A program made the translations under genes and the position numbers. A DNA stretch of 64,000 nucleotides from positions 806,001 to 870,000 of the forward strand of contig CAVUMR010000002.1 of the NCBI GenBank assembly GCA_963742715.1, read 5' to 3'. Below are positions 35,159 through 43,379 of this stretch, piece after piece; position 1 is the stretch's first letter; each line of letters opens with the position of its first letter. This stretch comes from CAVUMR01 sp963742715. Its GTDB lineage: Bacteria; Actinomycetota; Actinomycetes; Mycobacteriales; Micromonosporaceae. The notes under the pieces were generated by a model. It had not been told where the DNA came from. It did not search any database and was given only the letters and a program-made list of their open reading frames with translations.

Positions 35159-35757
35159 CCGGCAGCGTGGCCCGGAGCACGGCCACCCCCACCGCGTCGG
35201 CGCTGGCCGCGGCGGAGGGACTGACCGTACTGGCCGAGGCGACCTGGCCGGAGTCGCCGGACGACACCGCGCCGACCCCGGTGGCCGGTTTCATCGTGTC
35301 GTCGTTCAGCCCGCTGGTCGCCGAGTTGGCCGAGCGGTGCCTGCGCCGGCGGTACGACGAGCCACCGGCTCCTCCCGAGGCTGCCGCCGGTACCGCGATC
35401 GTGCTGGTCAGCGCGGGTGGTGACGTCGCCTCCGCGGTACACGTCGCGGAGGTCGTCGACGCCGACCGGCGGGTCGGCCCGCTCCTGTTCTTCCAGTCGG
35501 TACCGAACGCCGTAGCGGGTCACGTCTCGTCCCGGTGGGGCCTCGGCGGGCCGGTGGTGTGCGTCAGCCCGGCCGGTGAGCCGCTGGCCGAAGGGCTCGC
35601 GGTCGCGGCCCTCCTGATCGGCGACGGCGACGCCGCCGAGGCACTGATCGTTCACGCCGAGCAGGCATACGTCGACGGTGAACCGGACCGCGGCAGCGCG
35701 GTGCTGGTCGCCCGGCCGGTGGCCACCGGTGCGGCGCACGGCAACGAAGGAAGGTAA
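35155..35757 (+). CDS. Half-length ketosynthase-like protein (KS N-terminal-like)
   Basis: This 200-residue protein matches only the N-terminal half of ketosynthases: a segment like FQSVPNAVAGHVSSRWGLGG, then PVVCVSPAGEPLAEGLAVAA in place of the usual TACAS active-site turn, and GDAAEALIVHAEQA. Neither the HGTGT nor the GHxxG region is present. It resembles the Ketoacyl-synt_2 proteins beside ketosynthases in aryl polyene loci. It probably partners the upstream ketosynthase as a non-catalytic, chain-length-factor-like subunit. Its ATG overlaps the ketosynthase stop. Confidence 0.72.
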   Translation: MTGSVARSTATPTASALAAAEGLTVLAEATWPESPDDTAPTPVAGFIVSSFSPLVAELAERCLRRRYDEPPAPPEAAAGTAIVLVSAGGDVASAVHVAEVVDADRRVGPLLFFQSVPNAVAGHVSSRWGLGGPVVCVSPAGEPLAEGLAVAALLIGDGDAAEALIVHAEQAYVDGEPDRGSAVLVARPVATGAAHGNEGR

Positions 35758-35759
35758 CC

Positions 35760-37430
35760 GTGACCGTCAAGAACTTCCGTGCGGGACTCGCCGCCGATCC
35801 GCAGCTCGGCGCCGGCAACGTCGTTGCCACCGTCCTCGCGCACGGCGCGTCGCCGGACGGTCCGGGGCTGACGTTCGACACCGAGGTGGACGGCCGGCCG
35901 GCCTGGCAGCCGCTGACGCTCGGCGAGTTGGACGAGCGGATCGACGCCCGGGCGGCCTGGCTGCACCAGCGCGGGATCAAGCCGCGGGACCCGGTCGCGG
36001 TGTACGTGACCAACGCGGCCGACCAGATCCTGCAGTTCTTCGCGCTGACCCGGCTGGGTGCGATCCCCGCGCTGATCAACGGCAACCTGCCCGGTGAGAT
36101 CGCGGCGGAGTACATCGGCCTGCTCCGCGCTGTCGGGGTACTGACCGACGCCGACCACCGGCAGCGGCTGGCCGGCCACGAGGTGGCCGCACCGCACCTC
36201 GGGGACGTGGCGGAACTCGGTACCGGCGACCCGGCCGCGGCTCCGCCGCCGTACCGGCACCACGCCGACGACCCGATCTCGATCACGCACTCGTCCGGTA
36301 CCACCGGGCTGCCCAAGCCGGTGGTACACACGCACGGCACGCTGTTCGAGGCGACCCGCCGAATCCGGCTGTCGTCGCCGAAGGCGCAGGGTACCGAGCG
36401 CGTCCTGTGCGCCCTGCCGGCCGCGCACACCGCCGGCATCCTGGCCGTGAACCAGGCCCTGTGCAACCAGGCCGAGCTGGTCTTCCTGTCCTCGCAGCGG
36501 GGCGAGTACGTACTCGACTCGATCGAGACGTGGCGGCCCACCGGGGTGTACGGCTTCTCGGTCACCTGGGTCGAGCTGGCCCGCCTCGACCTCGACAAGC
36601 GGGACCTGTCGTCGGTGGCGATCTGGTTCAACACCGGGGACGCGGCGCACGAGGCGCACATCCGGCGGCTGGTCGCGCAGGGCAGCCACAAGGCGGTGAC
36701 CAGGGAAGGCGTTGCCACGGTGCCCGGATCCAGCTTCATCGACGGGCTGGGTTCGAGCGAGATGGGGCACGCGATGTTCCACATCACCCATCGCACCGAC
36801 ACCAACCGGTACGACCGCTGCGTCGGCAAGGTGCATGTGTTCGCCGAGGTCCGGGTACTCAACCTGGACGGCGAGGAATTGCCGGTCGGCGAGGTCGGGC
36901 ACATGGCGATCCGTACCCCGACGCTGTTCCCCGGGTACTGGAACGACTCGGTCACCACGTACCGGTCGCGGCTGCGCGGCTACTACCTCACCGGCGACCT
37001 GATCTACCGGGACGCGGACGACTACTTCTACCACGTCGACCGCGCGGCGGACTCGATCGAGCTGGGCAACGGCGTGCTGTTGCACACGGCGTTGTCCGAG
37101 GAGCGGATCATGGCCCGTTGCCCGGATGTCGTGGACTGCACGGTGGTCGCGGTGTCCGTGGACGGCGGGGCGGTGACCGACGTGTTCCTGCTGCTGGAGG
37201 AGTCGGCCGAACGCGACGTCGACCGGACCGCGGCGGTACGCGAGGCACTGGGCGAGGCCGCGGCGGCGACGCTGCGCCAGGTGACGGTGGTCGAGGGCAA
37301 CGAGTTGCCGACCGGCGCCACCGGCAAGGTGCGCAAGCTCATCCTCCGGCAGCGGCACGCAACCGCCGTACCGGCTCCATCCGCCGCACCGGCGGGTGCC
37401 GCACCGGCAACCACCTCGGGGGCGTCATGA
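35760..37430 (+). CDS. ANL-family acyl/aryl ligase, second
   Basis: This 556-residue protein has P-loop SITHSSGTTGLPKPVVHTHG, the motif GLGSSEMGHAMFHITH, YLTGDLIYRDADDYFYHVDR (the A7/A8 region) and the catalytic Lys in PTGATGKVRKLILR. Its AMP-binding motif GSSEMGH differs from the YG-x-TE of most relatives, which suggests an unusual substrate. It activates an acid for CoA or a carrier protein. GTG 35760 follows GAAGGAAGG. The next ketosynthase begins within its stop. Confidence 0.87.
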   Translation: MTVKNFRAGLAADPQLGAGNVVATVLAHGASPDGPGLTFDTEVDGRPAWQPLTLGELDERIDARAAWLHQRGIKPRDPVAVYVTNAADQILQFFALTRLGAIPALINGNLPGEIAAEYIGLLRAVGVLTDADHRQRLAGHEVAAPHLGDVAELGTGDPAAAPPPYRHHADDPISITHSSGTTGLPKPVVHTHGTLFEATRRIRLSSPKAQGTERVLCALPAAHTAGILAVNQALCNQAELVFLSSQRGEYVLDSIETWRPTGVYGFSVTWVELARLDLDKRDLSSVAIWFNTGDAAHEAHIRRLVAQGSHKAVTREGVATVPGSSFIDGLGSSEMGHAMFHITHRTDTNRYDRCVGKVHVFAEVRVLNLDGEELPVGEVGHMAIRTPTLFPGYWNDSVTTYRSRLRGYYLTGDLIYRDADDYFYHVDRAADSIELGNGVLLHTALSEERIMARCPDVVDCTVVAVSVDGGAVTDVFLLLEESAERDVDRTAAVREALGEAAAATLRQVTVVEGNELPTGATGKVRKLILRQRHATAVPAPSAAPAGAAPATTSGAS

Positions 37431-38704
37431 CCACCCGCACCGCGACCGTGACCGGAATCGGCCTGGTCACCTCTGTCGGCCAGCAGTTGGCCGAGGTGTT
37501 CGACGCACTGTGCACCGGCCGGTCCGGTCTGGTGCGTCCGGCCGAGGACCACCCGGCGGCCGGCTCGCTGGAGGTGGCCGGGGTCGCACCGCCGATCGAC
37601 CCGCGGTCGGTGGTGTCCGGACCGGACAGTCGCACCCTGGACCGGTACGTGGTGATGGCGATGGTCGCCGCCGCGGACGCGATGGCGGACGCGAACCTCG
37701 AGGTCGGCCGGGATGTCGACCCGTACCGGATCGGCACGATCGTGTCCGGTACCGGCGGGCTCGCCACGCTGGAGTCGCAGGTGGTGGCCCGCACCGTCAA
37801 GGGTCGGCTCGGGGTCAGCCCGTACCTGCTGCCCGGGATGCTGCCGAACATGGGCACCGCGCGGATCGCCATCAAGTACGGCATCCGCGGGTACAGCTCG
37901 TCCATCGGTACCGCCTGCGCGGCCGGTGCGCAGTCGATCGGCGAGGGGCTGCGGCTGCTGCGCTCCGGCGAGGCGGACGTGGTGCTCTGCGGTTGCGGCG
38001 AGGCGCCGCTGTTCCCGACCCTCGCGGACACCTTCGGCAATGCCCGGGCGCTGGCGAAGGGCTGGGACGACCCCACCGCGGCCAGCCGGCCGTTCGACCG
38101 GCGCCGCAACGGGTTGGCGCTGGCCGAGGGCGCCGGGGTGCTGGTGCTGGAGACCCCGGAGCACGCGGACGCGCGCGGCGCCACCGGGTACGCCGACATC
38201 ATCGGCTGGGGCATGACCACCGACGCGCACCACCCGACCACCCCGCGACCGGACGGGGAGGGCGCGGCCGAGTGCATGCGCCGGGCGCTGTCCGACGCCG
38301 GGGTCGACGGCCGGGACGTCGGCTACCTGAACGCGCACGGGACCAGCACGAAGCTGGGTGACGCGGCCGAAGCGCTGGCGATCCGCACCGTGTTCGCCGA
38401 CGCGGCGCCCGCGGTGAGCTCGTTCAAGGCGGTCACCGGTCACATGCTCGGTGCCTCCGGGGTGGTGGAGGCGGCGGCGACGATCATGGCGCTGCGTACC
38501 GGCCTGCTGCCGCCGACCCACAATCTCGACGATCCCGATCCGGATTGCGAACTCGACCACATCCGCAAGGAGTCCCGCGCGACGAATACCGCGCTCGCCT
38601 TGTCGAACTCGTTCGGTTTCGGCGGTCACAACGTCAGCTTGGTAATCGGCCCGTCGAGTACCCGGAGTAGTCGTCCGGTACCTGAAAAGAGTAACGGGCA
38701 ATGA
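37427..38704 (+). CDS. Ketosynthase, KAS II/FabF type, complete triad
   Basis: This 425-residue protein has an intact catalytic set: Cys164 in IGTACAAGAQSIGEG, NAHGTSTKLGDAAEA with the first His, and SFKAVTGHMLGASGVVEA with the second His. The C-terminal LSNSFGFGGHNVSLVIG is typical. It should perform decarboxylative condensation on a carrier protein. No ketoreductase, dehydratase or cyclase is nearby, so any chain would stay a beta-keto product or be completed by primary-metabolism enzymes. Its ATG overlaps the ligase stop. Confidence 0.9.
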   Translation: MTTRTATVTGIGLVTSVGQQLAEVFDALCTGRSGLVRPAEDHPAAGSLEVAGVAPPIDPRSVVSGPDSRTLDRYVVMAMVAAADAMADANLEVGRDVDPYRIGTIVSGTGGLATLESQVVARTVKGRLGVSPYLLPGMLPNMGTARIAIKYGIRGYSSSIGTACAAGAQSIGEGLRLLRSGEADVVLCGCGEAPLFPTLADTFGNARALAKGWDDPTAASRPFDRRRNGLALAEGAGVLVLETPEHADARGATGYADIIGWGMTTDAHHPTTPRPDGEGAAECMRRALSDAGVDGRDVGYLNAHGTSTKLGDAAEALAIRTVFADAAPAVSSFKAVTGHMLGASGVVEAAATIMALRTGLLPPTHNLDDPDPDCELDHIRKESRATNTALALSNSFGFGGHNVSLVIGPSSTRSSRPVPEKSNGQ

Positions 38705-38859
38705 AAAGAAAAAGGGGCAAATCAGGCGTACCGCGGAGGTGGGTCACATTGGCGACCGTTAGCCAACTGATCCAGCGGTATCTGCCTACTGGAAGTTTGT
38801 TGTACCTTGGTGGCCGCGATGCGCGTAATTCCCTTGCAGTCACGATGCGGACCACCTGA
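38701..38859 (+). CDS. Possible 52-residue basic peptide coupled to the ketosynthase
   Basis: An ATG overlaps the ketosynthase stop (ATGA), the same coupling seen elsewhere in this operon. It opens a 52-residue frame beginning MKRKRGKSGVPRRW and ending AVTMRTT. Codons AAA and AGA at the start are atypical for the genome. No ribosome binding site is visible. It could be real through coupling, but it may equally be chance; I recognise no family. Confidence 0.25.
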   Translation: MKRKRGKSGVPRRWVTLATVSQLIQRYLPTGSLLYLGGRDARNSLAVTMRTT

Positions 38860-38887
38860 TGCAAACGTGCAGGCGGCAATCGCCACC

Positions 38888-38916
38888 TTTCCCGGAGATC
38901 ACGGATTTCCGGGAAA
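38888..38916 (+). terminator. Hairpin between the ketosynthase operon and hmaS
   Basis: A perfect 9-bp stem, TTTCCCGGA with TCCGGGAAA, has an 11-nt loop. It lies in the roughly 400-bp spacer before the hydroxymandelate synthase gene and marks the end of the preceding operon or an attenuator of the next. No clear promoter is seen. Confidence 0.5.
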
Positions 38917-39112
38917 AGTACGGGCGATCGGTCCGGGACCAGGCGACGCTCGGCCCAGTGTCGCACGGGGGATCAATGGACATTGTTCGGACACGTACCA
39001 ATGACGCCGACCGTGGCGTGGTGGCCGGTATCCGAATGATGTTCGCAGATCGAGCTTTCCGGCGTACGACACCGGTGCGCCTTTCCCGCCCATGGCAAAA
39101 GGGGACGTCAGT

Positions 39113-40222
39113 ATGAGAATCCTCGGAATCGATCACGTCGAGTTCTATGTCCATGACATAGAGCAAGAAGTGGATCGCCTGTGCTCCGCCTTCGGTTTCC
39201 ATGTCGTCGGCACCGGTGGTCCGGAAACGGGGCTGACGGGCCAGCGATCGGTACTCGTCGGCAACCGGGGCATTCGGGTCCTGCTGACCACCGGCCTGGA
39301 CCCGGAGCACCCGGCGTCGCGGTACGTGGAGAGCCACGGCGACGGCGTCGCGGTGATCGCCTTCGGCACCGATGACGCGGCCGCTACGTACACCGAGGTG
39401 GTGCGGCGGGGGGCCACCGCGCTGGCGGAGCCGGTCAGCTACGAGCGGGGTGACGCGCGCGTCGTACAGGCGACGGTTTCCGGGTTCGGCGACGTCGTCC
39501 ACCGGCTGATCGAGCGGCACGGACCGGCCGAGGAGTTCCTCCCCGGTGCCATCGCGCTGCAGCCGGTCGTCGGGGACGAGGACGAGCCGCTGCTGCACAA
39601 GATCGACCACGCGGCGATCTGCGTACCGGCCGGGGAACTCGAGCCGACCGTCACGTACTACCACGACGTCTTCGGCTTCACCGAGATCTTCGAGGAGTAC
39701 ATCCAGGTCGGTGGCCAGGCGATGGAGTCGAAGGTGGTGCAGAGCCCGTCCGGTGAGGTGACCTTCACGCTTATCGAGCCGGACACCACCCGCCGCCCCG
39801 GCCAGATCGACGACTTCCTGCGCTGGCACAACGGCGCCGGGGTACAACACCTCGCGCTGCTGACCAGCGACATCGCCCACGCGGTCAGCACCGCGTCCAG
39901 CCACGGCATGAGCTTCATGAGTACGCCGGGCAGCTACTACGACGAGCTGGAGTCGCGGCTCGGGCCGATCGACGTACCGGTCGGCACGCTGCGCGAGCTG
40001 AACGTGCTGGTGGACCGGGACCGGTGGGGCCAGATGTACCAGATCTTCGCCCAGTCGGTACACCCGCGGCGCACGTACTTCTGGGAGCTGATCGAGCGAC
40101 ACGGTGCCCTGACCTTCGGCAGCGGCAACATCAAGGCGCTGTACGAGGCGAAGGAGCGCGAACTGGCAGCGGTGAGCGAGGTTACCGGCGCCCCCGGCGA
40201 ACTGACCGGAGCGGGCAGCTAA
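39113..40222 (+). CDS. hmaS: 4-hydroxymandelate synthase
   Basis: This 369-residue protein is a two-domain VOC-fold iron enzyme of the HPPD/HmaS family. Predicted iron ligands are His166 (KIDHAAICV), His246 (GVQHLALLTSDI) and Glu325 (FWELIERHG). Segments such as SKVVQSPSGEVTFTLIEPD and the ending FGSGNIKALYEAKEREL follow HmaS of glycopeptide producers rather than HPPD. HmaS converts 4-hydroxyphenylpyruvate to 4-hydroxymandelate. With hmo and hpgT this completes the dedicated hydroxyphenylglycine route. ATG 39113 follows AAAAGGGGA; ATG 39092 is less likely. Confidence 0.9.
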   Translation: MRILGIDHVEFYVHDIEQEVDRLCSAFGFHVVGTGGPETGLTGQRSVLVGNRGIRVLLTTGLDPEHPASRYVESHGDGVAVIAFGTDDAAATYTEVVRRGATALAEPVSYERGDARVVQATVSGFGDVVHRLIERHGPAEEFLPGAIALQPVVGDEDEPLLHKIDHAAICVPAGELEPTVTYYHDVFGFTEIFEEYIQVGGQAMESKVVQSPSGEVTFTLIEPDTTRRPGQIDDFLRWHNGAGVQHLALLTSDIAHAVSTASSHGMSFMSTPGSYYDELESRLGPIDVPVGTLRELNVLVDRDRWGQMYQIFAQSVHPRRTYFWELIERHGALTFGSGNIKALYEAKERELAAVSEVTGAPGELTGAGS

Positions 40223-40235
40223 CCACCGACGCCCC

Positions 40236-40269
40236 AACCGGCTGGTGCGGCGGCACGCACCAGCCGGTT
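40236..40269 (+). terminator. Hairpin after hmaS
   Basis: A perfect 13-bp stem, AACCGGCTGGTGC with GCACCAGCCGGTT, has an 8-nt loop. It sits 14 bp after the hmaS stop and separates it from the PhyH-like gene. Confidence 0.7.
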
Positions 40270-40331
40270 ACCACCCCTGATCGACATCCACGGCACGTAT
40301 CGAGCGCGGCCATCCCCGCCGGAGGACCCCT

Positions 40332-41252
40332 GTGACCACCATCGCCACCCCGCAGTTCACGTTGACGGACGAGGAACGGGAGTTACTCCCCTCCGACGCC
40401 GACGTGCAGTACTACGCCGAGCACGGCCACTTCCTGACCAAGAAGCTATTCACCGACGCCGAGATCGACGAGGTCGTGGCGGCGAGCGAGGAGTTCTACG
40501 CCGGCCATCGCGACCGGGTGCTGCCGTCCCGGCCGTCCCGGCTGGCGTACTGGGAGCCGTCGCAGGGGCCGGTGCAGCGGCACAACGACTACATCCACTA
40601 CGAGAGCGACGCGATCGCCCGGATCCTGCGCAAGCCGCTGCTCGGCGCGGTGGCCGCCCGGCTGGCCCAGGCCGCCGAGATCCGGGTGTTCCAGTCGACG
40701 CTGATCTACAAGCCGCCGCGCCCGGACGAGCCGTCGAACATCGTGCCGTGGCACTTCGACAAGCACTACTGGCAGTCGTCCACCTCGGAGCGGATGCTGA
40801 CCGCGTTCATCCCGTTGCACCACTGCGACGAGGAGCTGGGCACGATCACCATGATCGACGGGTCGCACCGGTGGAAGGAGATCGGCGCCGACGACACCAC
40901 CACCCGGCACTTCGCCGAGCGGGACAACAGCGACCTGGAGCGGATGCTCTCGGACAACGCGGCGTACAACAACGCCGAGGTCCGCAAGGTGCCGATGATC
41001 ATCCCCAAGGGGCACGTGAGCTTCCACCACTGCAAGACGTACCACGGCAGCGGCCCGAACCGGAGCGACCGGCCGCGCCGCGCGATCTCGTTCCACCTGC
41101 AGGACGGGGAGAACGAGTACCGCTCGTTCCCGCTCAGTGACGGCACCGTCGTGCAGTACAACCACGACACGCTGGTCCGCCGTACGCCGGACGGACGGCC
41201 GGACTACGCCGACCCCGAGTTCTGTCCGACGCTGTGGCGGACGGGTGGCTGA
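40332..41252 (+). CDS. PhyH-family Fe(II)/2-oxoglutarate dioxygenase
   Basis: This 306-residue protein has the phytanoyl-CoA dioxygenase pattern. Iron ligands are His141 and Asp143 (PWHFDKHYWQ) and a distal His in HHCKTYHGSGPNRS, with a following Arg (RPRRAISFHLQ) to bind 2-oxoglutarate. Such enzymes hydroxylate, desaturate or halogenate; no sign of halogenase replacement is seen, as the Asp is kept. It could hydroxylate the phenylglycine unit, the acyl chain or the peptide. GTG 40332 follows GGAGGA. It starts a four-gene run with the O-methyltransferase and E1 genes. Confidence 0.87.
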   Translation: MTTIATPQFTLTDEERELLPSDADVQYYAEHGHFLTKKLFTDAEIDEVVAASEEFYAGHRDRVLPSRPSRLAYWEPSQGPVQRHNDYIHYESDAIARILRKPLLGAVAARLAQAAEIRVFQSTLIYKPPRPDEPSNIVPWHFDKHYWQSSTSERMLTAFIPLHHCDEELGTITMIDGSHRWKEIGADDTTTRHFAERDNSDLERMLSDNAAYNNAEVRKVPMIIPKGHVSFHHCKTYHGSGPNRSDRPRRAISFHLQDGENEYRSFPLSDGTVVQYNHDTLVRRTPDGRPDYADPEFCPTLWRTGG

Positions 41253-41285
41253 CGCCGGTAGGCCGGCAGGACGGCGGTACGGGTC

Positions 41286-42311
41286 GTGACCACCGGTACG
41301 GACGGGTTCGCGCGGCGCAAGTTGCTGGCGACCCTGTCCGCCGGCTGGCTCGCCCAGGGGCTGTCCGTGCTGGTCCGGCTCGGGGTGCCCGACCTGCTCG
41401 CGGACGGTCCGCGGACGGTCGACGAGCTCGCCGCGGCCACCGGTGCCGATCCGGCCGCGCTGCACCGGCTGCTGCGGGCACTGTCGTCGGCCCGGCTGTT
41501 CCGGCAGACCGCACCCGGTACGTTCGCGCTCGACCCGGTCACCGAACTGCTGCGGTCGGACGCGCCGGGCTCGGCCGACCTGACCGCGCTGATGTACGGC
41601 AACGAGGTGTACCGCTCGTTCGCCGAGCTCGAGTACACGCTGCGTACCGGCCGTCCCGCCTTCGAGAAGGTGTACGGCCGGCCGTTCTATCCGTACCTGG
41701 AGGACAACCCGGACGCGGCCCACGCCTTCAACGAGGCGATGGGCGGGCAGCCGGTGCCGGCGGTACTGGCCAGCTGCGACCTCACCGGGGTCGGCACGCT
41801 GGTGGACGTCGGCGGTGGCAACGGCAGCCTGCTGGCATCGCTGCTCACCGAGCACGCGGACCTGCGCGGGGTGCTGGTCGAGCTGCCGGACGCGGTGCGC
41901 CGGGCCCGGTCCCGACTGGACGCGGCCGGCCTGACCGACCGGGTGGAGTTCGTCGAAGCCAGTTTCTTCGATGGCGTACCGACCGGCGGCGACGTGTACG
42001 TGCTCGGCCGGGTGCTGCACAACTGGACCGACGAGCACGCGCTGAAACTGCTGCACGTCGTACACGAGGCGATGGCCCCCGGGGCGCGCCTGCTCGTCCT
42101 CGAGCAGCTGCTGCCGGACGGCGACGCCACCGGTGCCGGCGCGGCATCGGCCGCGATGGTGGACCTGCTGATGCTGGTCACACTCGAGGGCCGGGACCGC
42201 ACGGAGGCGGAGTACCGCGAGCTGCTGGCCACGGGCGGCTTCACGGTCACGGCGGTCCGCGAGGGCGCCGGTACACCCGCGGAAAGCGTGATCGAGGCGG
42301 TGCGCACGTGA
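41286..42311 (+). CDS. O-methyltransferase, acetylserotonin-methyltransferase type
   Basis: This 341-residue protein has an N-terminal helical dimerisation domain (GWLAQGLSVLVRLGVPDLLA) and a class I methyltransferase domain with GTLVDVGGGNGSLLASLL, EFVEASFFDGVPTG and YVLGRVLHNWTDEHALKLL, typical of aromatic polyketide and phenol O-methyltransferases. The conserved His in LHNWTDE probably acts as the base. A phenolic hydroxyl from the hydroxyphenylglycine route is a plausible acceptor. The GTG at 41286 starts 33 bp after the PhyH stop. Confidence 0.88.
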   Translation: MTTGTDGFARRKLLATLSAGWLAQGLSVLVRLGVPDLLADGPRTVDELAAATGADPAALHRLLRALSSARLFRQTAPGTFALDPVTELLRSDAPGSADLTALMYGNEVYRSFAELEYTLRTGRPAFEKVYGRPFYPYLEDNPDAAHAFNEAMGGQPVPAVLASCDLTGVGTLVDVGGGNGSLLASLLTEHADLRGVLVELPDAVRRARSRLDAAGLTDRVEFVEASFFDGVPTGGDVYVLGRVLHNWTDEHALKLLHVVHEAMAPGARLLVLEQLLPDGDATGAGAASAAMVDLLMLVTLEGRDRTEAEYRELLATGGFTVTAVREGAGTPAESVIEAVRT

Positions 42312-42331
42312 GTGACGGCAGGGGAGAAGCG

Positions 42332-43306
42332 ATGACGGAGATGGCCGAGCGGTTGTACCGGACGGTGCGGCTGATCCGCCGGTTCGAGGAACGGGCGATC
42401 GAGCTGGTCCGCTCCGGCGAGATCGTCGGCGGCATCCACCCGTACATCGGGCAGGAGGCCATCGCGGCCGGTGCCTGCGCCGCGCTGCGGCCGGACGACG
42501 TCATCACCAGCACCCACCGCGGCCACGGGCATGTGCTGGCCAAGGGGGCGGACCCGGTGCGGATGATGGCCGAGCTTGCCGGCCGGGTCACCGGGCTGAA
42601 CAAGGGCCGGGGCGGCTCCATGCACGCGGCCGACTTCAGCCTCGGCATCCTGGGCGCCAACGCGATCGTCGGCGCGGCCGGCGCGATCACGGTCGGCGCC
42701 ATGTGGGCGATGCGACAGTCCGGCACCGACCGGGTCGGGGTGAACTTCTTCGGCGACGGTGCGGTCAGCCAGGGAGTGCTGCTGGAGGCGCTGAACCTGG
42801 CCGCGCTGTGGAAGGTGCCGGTCATCTTCGTGTGCGAGAACAACGGGTACGCGACCACGCTCACCGTCGAGGACTCGGTGGCCGGCACGATCCTCGGCCG
42901 CGCCGAGGCGTTCGGCATCCCGGGCGAGTCGGTGGACGGGATGGATCCGGAGGCGATGCTCGCCGCGACCCGCCGCGGCGTCGAGCGGGGCCGGGCCGGC
43001 GGCGGGCCGACCTTCCTGGAGTGCCACACGTACCGGTTCGACGCGCACCACACCTGGGAGCACAAGGCCCGGGTGCGGTACCGCTCCGAGGACGAGGTAG
43101 CGGACGGCAGATCGCGCGACCCGGTGGAGATCCAGGGGGAGCGGATCGACCAGTCGGTACGCGACCGCGTCGACGCGGAGATCGAGGCGCTGCTCGCCGA
43201 GGCGGTCGACTTCGCGTGTACCAGCGCGAAGCCCGATCCGGTGGACGCGCTGGACTACCTGTACGCCTCCGGCCTGCGGGCCCGGGCCGGCGTGCGCAAC
43301 ACCTGA
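42332..43306 (+). CDS. 2-oxoacid dehydrogenase E1 alpha subunit (PglB-like)
   Basis: This 324-residue protein has the thiamine diphosphate motif FFGDGAVSQGVLLEALNLAA up to VCENNGYA, and GHGHVLAKGADP and GRGGSMHAADF of E1 alpha chains. The beta chain follows 73 bp later, but no E2 or E3 gene is present. In pristinamycin, PglB/PglC are such orphan E1 subunits in phenylglycine synthesis. Here the pair may act on a phenylpyruvate or phenylglyoxylate, giving an aroyl unit for CoA or an ACP. ATG 42332 follows GGGGAGAAG; GTG 42308 is an alternative. Confidence 0.87.
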   Translation: MTEMAERLYRTVRLIRRFEERAIELVRSGEIVGGIHPYIGQEAIAAGACAALRPDDVITSTHRGHGHVLAKGADPVRMMAELAGRVTGLNKGRGGSMHAADFSLGILGANAIVGAAGAITVGAMWAMRQSGTDRVGVNFFGDGAVSQGVLLEALNLAALWKVPVIFVCENNGYATTLTVEDSVAGTILGRAEAFGIPGESVDGMDPEAMLAATRRGVERGRAGGGPTFLECHTYRFDAHHTWEHKARVRYRSEDEVADGRSRDPVEIQGERIDQSVRDRVDAEIEALLAEAVDFACTSAKPDPVDALDYLYASGLRARAGVRNT

Positions 43307-43379
43307 TGCCGGCGACCACGACAGCCGGAGCCGGCCAGTACGCCGGAGCCGGCGTACCGACCCTAGGAACGGTGGCCTG

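Noticed and set aside
33437..38704. Classical aromatic type II polyketide synthase
   Set aside because: No typical KS-beta with a full-length fold, no cyclase, aromatase or ketoreductase is present. The adenylating enzymes and two unlike ACPs point to another logic.
39113..40222. 4-hydroxyphenylpyruvate dioxygenase of tyrosine breakdown
   Set aside because: The family is shared, but several segments, mainly the C-terminal FGSGNIKALYEA and the central SKVVQSPSGEVTF, follow HmaS, and Hmo and HpgT genes are present.
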